Origin: Frateuria sp. Soil773
GTDB taxonomy: Bacteria > Pseudomonadota > Gammaproteobacteria > Xanthomonadales > Rhodanobacteraceae
Length of the DNA: 64,000 nt
Direction: 5' to 3'
NCBI RefSeq assembly: GCF_001428405.1
Contig: NZ_LMSL01000002.1
Coordinates: forward strand, 311,275 to 375,274
A program made the position numbers and the translations under genes. Shown here in pieces: positions 59,400 to 64,000 of the stretch; within the stretch, counting starts at the first letter, position 1, and each line of letters starts with the position of its first letter. Under the pieces are notes generated by a model, which saw only the letters and a list, made by a program, of their open reading frames with translations, had not been told where the DNA came from and searched no databases.

Positions 59400-61895
59400 A
59401 TGGCCACGCTCGATCATCTGGTATCCGTGCTGCTGACCCGGCTGGCCTGGACGTCGCTGCAGGCGGCCGTGCTGGCGGGCATCGTCGCCCTGCTCGTGCG
59501 CCTGCTGCCGCGGCTGCCCGCGGCGGCGCGCTGCATGCTGTGGTGGCTGGTGGGGCTGCAGGCGGTGTTCGGCCTGTTCTGGCACGCCCCGGTCCGGCTG
59601 CCGCTGCTGGCGGCGATGAGCGCACCCGCCGCCGCGCCCGCGGACGCGATGCCGCGGTTCGAGTTCGCGCAGGCGGATACGGCGTCGGCCGGGACCGCCG
59701 CGCCCCTGGTGGCGATGGCGCTCGCCCCGTCCCGGGCCGCGGCCGCACCCACGGCATCGGCATCGCCCTTCCGCTGGCACTTCGCGGTGGCCGCACTGTG
59801 GCTGCTCGGCCTGCTTGCCCAGTTGCCGGCCCTGCTCGTGCAGCGCCGGCGCATGCTAGCCCTGCGGCGCGAAGCGCAACCGCTGGCGGACGCGCGGCTG
59901 CAGGCATGGTGCGCGCAGCAGGCGCATGCGCTGGGCCTGCGCCGCTGTCCCGCGCTGCGCACCACGCCCGCCATCGCCTCGCCGCAGGTGAGCGGACTGT
60001 GGCGGCCGGTCATCCTGTGGCCGGCCGCGCACCGGCTCTCGCAGGAAGAATCCGCGCTGGCGCTGGCGCACGAGCTGGCGCACCTGCGCCGCGGCGACCT
60101 GTGGCTGGGCTGGATTCCCGCACTGGCGCAGCGGCTGTTCTTCTTCCATCCGCTGCTGCGCTGGATGGCGCACGAATACGCCCTGCACCGCGAAGCCGCC
60201 TGCGACGCGCAGGTGCTGCAACGCCAGCGCAGCGCGCCGCAGGACTACGGCCGCCTGCTGCTGCGCCTGGGCGTGGCCTATCCGCTGCATGCCGGCCTCG
60301 CCGGCGCGTCTCCCACCTTCCACAACCTGAAGAGGCGACTGCTCATGCTGCAACAGACCCACACCGCCGCCGCGCGCGCCTGCGGCTGGCTGCTCGTCGC
60401 CTTCGTCGCGCTCGCCGGCGTGCTGCCCTACCGCGTGACGGCGGCCGCCGGCGCCGCCGCACAGGTGGACCCTGTACCGCCTCCGCCGCCGCCCCTTCCG
60501 CCGCCGGCACCGCCGACCCCGCCCACGCCGCCGACCTACGCCGCCGGCTTCCACGCACGGCACATGGACATCTACACCTCGGCGGACGCGCGCGACGGCT
60601 TCGCCCTGGCCGACGGCGACTCGCTCATCCTCAGCGGCACGCAGCGCGACGCCGACGCGGTGCGGCGGCTGCAGAAGCAGGGCGAGCCGATGCTGTGGTT
60701 CCGCCGCGGCGGCACCGCCTGGCTGGTGCGCGACGCGGGTTACATCCAGCGCGCCAAGGCGATCTACGCGCCGATCGCCGAACTGGGCCGGCAGCAGGCC
60801 GCGCTGAGCGGGCAGCAGGGCCAGCTCAGCGGCAGGCAGGCGGCGCTGAGCGCCCAGCAAGGCGCGCTCGGCCAGCGGCAGGCCATGCTGGGCGGCAAGC
60901 AGGCGCTGCTGAGCGGCCAGGAAGCGCAACTGTCGGGTAAGCAGGCGCTGCTCGACGCACGCGGCGGCCAGCCCGGCGACCGCGCCGAACTGGACGCCGG
61001 CCAGGCCAGGCTGAAGTCCGGCATGCAGGAACTCGACCGCCAGCAGGCCGAGCTGGACCGGCAGCAGCAGGCGTTGGGCGGGAAACAGGCGGAACTTGGC
61101 AAGCAGCAGGCCGCCCTGGGCGAGCAGCAGGCGGCGCTGGGCAAGCGCCGTTCGCAGGCCGCGGAGCAGGCACGCGAGCAGATCGGCAAGCTGCTGGACG
61201 AGGCGGTCCAGCGCGGCGCCGCGCGCAAGCTCGATGGCGCAGCCCGGCCTGCGGCCGCCTCGGCCACGACCTCGTCGTCGTCCTCGTCGTCCATCCGCAG
61301 CATGCAGCGCGACAGCGACATCACCACCGAGGAGCCCGGCGGCCAGTACGCCTACGCGTTGTACGACAGCGGCGCCCACAGCGAGACCGCGACGATCAAT
61401 GGCAACCGCCGCGACGTCGCGGCGGCCAAGCGGCTGCACGCCGGCGATGCCTCGCCGATGTTCTGGTTCCGCAACGGCGACGCGGCCTGGCTGATCCGCG
61501 ACCGCGCCTACGTCGACCTGGCCCTCAAGACCTATGCGCCGGTGACCGCGTACTGGCGCGACGCCGGCGTGCTGAAGGGCGAGCAGTCGCGGCTGGAAGG
61601 CGAGCTGGAAGGCCTGCGCGACCGCCGGCGCGACATCGACGAGCAGCGCCGCGACCTGCGCGCCGACCGCGACGCCCCGGCCGCCGCGCAACGCCTGGCC
61701 AGCCTGGACGCGCAGCAGCGCGACGTCGATGCGCGCACCGCCGACCTCCGGCGCCAGCAGGCCGCGCTGCAACCCCGGGTGGACGCGATGGGCAGGCGCC
61801 AGCAGCAGGTGATCGCGCAAGCCAACCAGGCCGCGGCGCGGCTGGTCGACGAAGCGCGCCGCGAGGGCCTGGCACAGGCCAGCGACCGCCGCTGA
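59400..61895 (+). CDS. M56 (BlaR1-like) sensor peptidase with coiled-coil and duplicated module
   Basis: An 831-residue protein. The N-terminal membrane part (about residues 1-350) has four helices and the M56 zinc site AHELAHLRRGD (H224, E225, H228), followed by HREAACDAQVL. A Pro-rich linker (about 360-385) leads to a periplasmic module (about 390-462) with LWFRRGGTAWLVRDAGYIQ, a heptad-repeat segment (463-587; units such as SGQQGQL, SGRQAAL, GKQQAAL), a Ser/Ala linker, then a second module copy (about 640-720) with FWFRNGDAAWLIRDRAYVD and another coiled coil. No penicillin-binding domain is present, unlike BlaR1. AAGGAG before 59400 fixes the start. The signal sensed is unknown. Confidence 0.85.
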   Translation: MATLDHLVSVLLTRLAWTSLQAAVLAGIVALLVRLLPRLPAAARCMLWWLVGLQAVFGLFWHAPVRLPLLAAMSAPAAAPADAMPRFEFAQADTASAGTAAPLVAMALAPSRAAAAPTASASPFRWHFAVAALWLLGLLAQLPALLVQRRRMLALRREAQPLADARLQAWCAQQAHALGLRRCPALRTTPAIASPQVSGLWRPVILWPAAHRLSQEESALALAHELAHLRRGDLWLGWIPALAQRLFFFHPLLRWMAHEYALHREAACDAQVLQRQRSAPQDYGRLLLRLGVAYPLHAGLAGASPTFHNLKRRLLMLQQTHTAAARACGWLLVAFVALAGVLPYRVTAAAGAAAQVDPVPPPPPPLPPPAPPTPPTPPTYAAGFHARHMDIYTSADARDGFALADGDSLILSGTQRDADAVRRLQKQGEPMLWFRRGGTAWLVRDAGYIQRAKAIYAPIAELGRQQAALSGQQGQLSGRQAALSAQQGALGQRQAMLGGKQALLSGQEAQLSGKQALLDARGGQPGDRAELDAGQARLKSGMQELDRQQAELDRQQQALGGKQAELGKQQAALGEQQAALGKRRSQAAEQAREQIGKLLDEAVQRGAARKLDGAARPAAASATTSSSSSSSIRSMQRDSDITTEEPGGQYAYALYDSGAHSETATINGNRRDVAAAKRLHAGDASPMFWFRNGDAAWLIRDRAYVDLALKTYAPVTAYWRDAGVLKGEQSRLEGELEGLRDRRRDIDEQRRDLRADRDAPAAAQRLASLDAQQRDVDARTADLRRQQAALQPRVDAMGRRQQQVIAQANQAAARLVDEARREGLAQASDRR

Positions 61896-62013
61896 TCCCT
61901 CCCGGGCCGCCCGGGAACCGCACGACGCAAGCACACGCATGCCGCCCGCCACGGGCGGCACGGGGACGGCTGCGCCGTTCGTCCATGCAGACACCCGGCC
62001 GGGGAGGCCCGCG

Positions 62014-63321
62014 ATGCCCGCCTACTACTTCGCCCTCGCCCTGCGCAGCCTCAGGCGCAGCGCGGCGCTCACCGCGCTGATGATCCTCGCCATCGGCCTG
62101 GGCATCGGCGCCAGCATGACGATGCTCACCGTGCTGCACGTGATGTCGGGCGATCCGCTGCCCGGACGCAGCGGGCTGCTGTACGTGCCCCAGCTCGATC
62201 CGCAACCGCTGGAGCGGAACACGCCACGCCGCGCCGCCCCCGGCATGCCGGATAGCCTGACCTGGGTGGACGCGGCCAACCTGCTGCAGGCCCGCCGCGC
62301 GGACCGCCAGGCGGCGATGGCCGGCGGATCGCTGGCGGTGCGTCCGGCGCAGGAGGCGGCGCAGCCGTTCTTCCAGCCGGGACGGTTCGTCACCGCGGAT
62401 TTCTTCCCGATGTTCGGCGCGCCCTTCCGCGCCGGCACCGGCTGGACCGCGCAGGACGACGCGCAACGCGCGCGGGTGGTGGTGCTCAACGCCGAACTCG
62501 GCCGCAGGCTGTTCGGCGACGCGTCCGCGATCGGCCGCACCGTGCGGCTGAAGGACACCGATTTCCGCGTGGTCGGCGTGCTCGACGACTGGCGCCCGCA
62601 GCCCACCTTCTACGCGCAGATCGACAGCCGCATCTTCGGCCGGCCCGACCAGTTCTTCCTGCCGTTGCAGACCGCGCTCGACCTGAAGTTCGACTTCAGC
62701 GGCAACTACGCCTGCTGGGGCAGCGACGGCGGCGGGCGCAGCAGCGACCACTGCACCTGGCTGCAGTTCTGGGTGCAGCTGGACAGCCCGGCCAAGGTGC
62801 GCGCCTACCGCGATTTCCTCGCCGACTACTGGCGCGGGCAGCAGGCGCACGGCCGCTTCCCGCGTCCGCCCGACGCGCGGTTGCACGGCCTGGTGGAGTG
62901 GCTCGCGCTGCAGCGGGCGATCCCCGGCGACCTGCGCCTGCAGTTGTGGCTGGCGCTGGGCTTCCTGGGCGTATGCATGGTCAACATCGTCGGCCTGCTG
63001 CTGGCCAAGTTCCTGCGCCGCAGCGGCGAGATCAGCGTGCGCCGCGCGCTGGGCGCGCGCCGGCGCGACATCTTCGTGCAGTTCGGCGTCGAGTCGGCGG
63101 TGATCGGCGTGGCCGGCGGCATGCTCGGCCTGGCGGTCGCCGGGCTCGGCCTGTGGAGCGTGCGCCAGCGCCCGGACGGCTACGCGCAGCTCGCGCAGAT
63201 GGACGTCGCCATGCTGCTCGGCACGTTCGCGCTGGCGATCGGCGCCAGCGTGCTGGCCGGCCTGCTGCCGGCCTGGCGCGCCTGCCGCGTCGCCCCCGCC
63301 CTGCAACTCAAGACCCGGTGA
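62014..63321 (+). CDS. MacB-type ABC transporter permease
   Basis: A 435-residue permease of the FtsX/MacB_PCD type: one helix near the N-terminus (SAALTALMILAIGLGIGASM), a periplasmic domain (about residues 45-310), and three C-terminal helices with the FtsX signature GEISVRRALGARRRDIFVQF and VLAGLLPAWRACRVAPALQL. GGGGAGG six bases before ATG 62014 fixes the start. The second permease gene begins 8 bases on. No ATPase gene is visible in the window; it may lie beyond the right edge. It is 118 bases downstream of the M56 gene and could be in the same regulon. Confidence 0.9.
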   Translation: MPAYYFALALRSLRRSAALTALMILAIGLGIGASMTMLTVLHVMSGDPLPGRSGLLYVPQLDPQPLERNTPRRAAPGMPDSLTWVDAANLLQARRADRQAAMAGGSLAVRPAQEAAQPFFQPGRFVTADFFPMFGAPFRAGTGWTAQDDAQRARVVVLNAELGRRLFGDASAIGRTVRLKDTDFRVVGVLDDWRPQPTFYAQIDSRIFGRPDQFFLPLQTALDLKFDFSGNYACWGSDGGGRSSDHCTWLQFWVQLDSPAKVRAYRDFLADYWRGQQAHGRFPRPPDARLHGLVEWLALQRAIPGDLRLQLWLALGFLGVCMVNIVGLLLAKFLRRSGEISVRRALGARRRDIFVQFGVESAVIGVAGGMLGLAVAGLGLWSVRQRPDGYAQLAQMDVAMLLGTFALAIGASVLAGLLPAWRACRVAPALQLKTR

Positions 63322-63329
63322 GGCGTCCC

Positions 63330-64000
63330 ATGCAACTGCGTCCCATGCTCGCCAGCCTGTCCCGCCACCGGCTCACCGTCCTGCTGCTGGTGCTGCAGGT
63401 GACCTTCACCTGCGCCATCGTCTGCAACGTGGCCTTCATGATCGCCCAGCGCATGGCGCAGGTGCGCCTGCCCAGCGGGCTGGCCGAGAACGAGCTGGTG
63501 ACGATCGAAAGCGACAGCCTCGACGACGCCCGGCCGCTGGCGCGGCACGCGGCGGACCTGGCGGCGCTGCGCGACATCCCCGGCGTGGTCGCCGCGGCGG
63601 CGGTCGACGCGCTGCCGTTCAACGGCAACAACTGGAGCAACGGCGTGCCCACCGCGCCCGACGCGCCGGCCCGGCTCACCGCCACCGCCTTCAACGGCAC
63701 GCCCGGCGAACTCGCCACGCTGGGCCTGCGCCTGCTCGAAGGGCGCGACTTCCTGCCCGGCGAATACCTGCCGGTGGACAGCGCACACGACTGGAGCGGC
63801 CTCGACCGCGTGCCGGCCACCATCGTCACCAAGGCGCTGGCCGAGCGGCTGTTCCCCGGCCAGGACGCGCTGGGCAGGCTGGTCTACCCGGGCAACGGGC
63901 CGGTGCGCATCGTCGGCGTGGTGGAGCACCTGCTGCGGCCCAGGCTGCGCGACGACGCCGGCAACGAAGACAGCATGCTCTTCCCGATGCTGCCGGACGC
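63330..64000 (+). CDS. MacB-type ABC transporter permease (partial, cut by window edge)
   Basis: At least 223 codons are open from ATG 63330 to the end of the window. The N-terminus MQLRPMLASLSRHRLTVLLL is followed by one membrane helix (about residues 12-40) and a periplasmic domain with PATIVTKALAERLFPGQDALG and VRIVGVVEHLL, the typical MacB periplasmic core strand. The C-terminal helices lie outside. The 8-base spacing and shared type indicate that it pairs with the preceding permease to form a heterodimeric exporter. Confidence 0.88.
   Translation, partial: MQLRPMLASLSRHRLTVLLLVLQVTFTCAIVCNVAFMIAQRMAQVRLPSGLAENELVTIESDSLDDARPLARHAADLAALRDIPGVVAAAAVDALPFNGNNWSNGVPTAPDAPARLTATAFNGTPGELATLGLRLLEGRDFLPGEYLPVDSAHDWSGLDRVPATIVTKALAERLFPGQDALGRLVYPGNGPVRIVGVVEHLLRPRLRDDAGNEDSMLFPMLPD

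Noticed and set aside
60786..61160. Tandem 21-base DNA periodicity that could be taken for a repeat array or CRISPR-like locus
   Set aside because: The periodicity follows codons of a seven-residue coiled-coil repeat inside the M56 gene; there are no identical repeats with unique spacers.

Overview
The window is GC-rich chromosomal DNA with tightly packed genes, many of them overlapping by a few bases, and with housekeeping genes typical of a gammaproteobacterium (rep, plsB, ubiE, rdgC, tyrB, ttcA, pssA, acpH, zapE, nrdAB). Gene content, base composition and a dispersed family of GAAA-loop hairpin repeats fit the Xanthomonadales (Lysobacterales), most likely a Rhodanobacteraceae relative of Dyella, Rhodanobacter or Frateuria. 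This assignment is inferred from gene style, not from a marker search. No tRNA, rRNA, CRISPR array, prophage or intact insertion sequence was seen.

Layout. 1-9.6 kb: Rep helicase, an AI-2E family transporter, an e(P4)-like acid phosphatase, a candidate small RNA with terminator, a lipoprotein, glycerol-3-phosphate acyltransferase PlsB, UbiE and a TMEM175-type channel. 9.6-21.7 kb: GST, an EamA exporter followed by a cupin gene broken by an amber codon, a divergent Lrp regulator, a Tat-exported phosphoesterase, a Tat/lipoprotein FAD oxidoreductase, proline iminopeptidase coupled to an APH(6)-like kinase, an EF-hand protein, an M1 aminopeptidase and an anchored alpha/beta hydrolase. 21.9-28.4 kb: YgjP-like metalloprotein, RdgC, TyrB, TtcA, YdcH-like protein, GNAT and PssA. 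28.4-40.5 kb: two efflux loci, a MarR-FUSC-DUF1656-HlyD operon of AaeXAB type and an MdtABC-like RND operon. 40.7-48.4 kb: cytochrome c5, AcpH, hydrolase, LprI-like protein, ZapE, an aspartyl hydroxylase/sulfotransferase pair and an SDR.

48.6-53.4 kb holds the class Ia ribonucleotide reductase genes. nrdA has an unusually layered control region: two DnaA-box-like sites, a pair of NrdR-box-like 16-mers in standard spacing on a sigma70-type promoter, then a cobalamin riboswitch. nrdA and nrdB are separated by an antisense GIY-YIG gene sandwiched between two dispersed inverted repeats. A B12 riboswitch on a B12-independent reductase predicts a B12-dependent reductase elsewhere in the genome.

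53.6-64 kb is a signalling and envelope region: a LytTR response regulator with its LytS-type kinase, a small lipoprotein, a metallo-beta-lactamase-fold protein that has lost most zinc ligands, a putative HExxH peptidase, and a BlaI/M56 (BlaR1-like) pair with two operators. The M56 protein carries a long heptad-repeat coiled coil between two copies of a periplasmic module, and is followed by two MacB-type ABC permeases, the second cut by the window edge.
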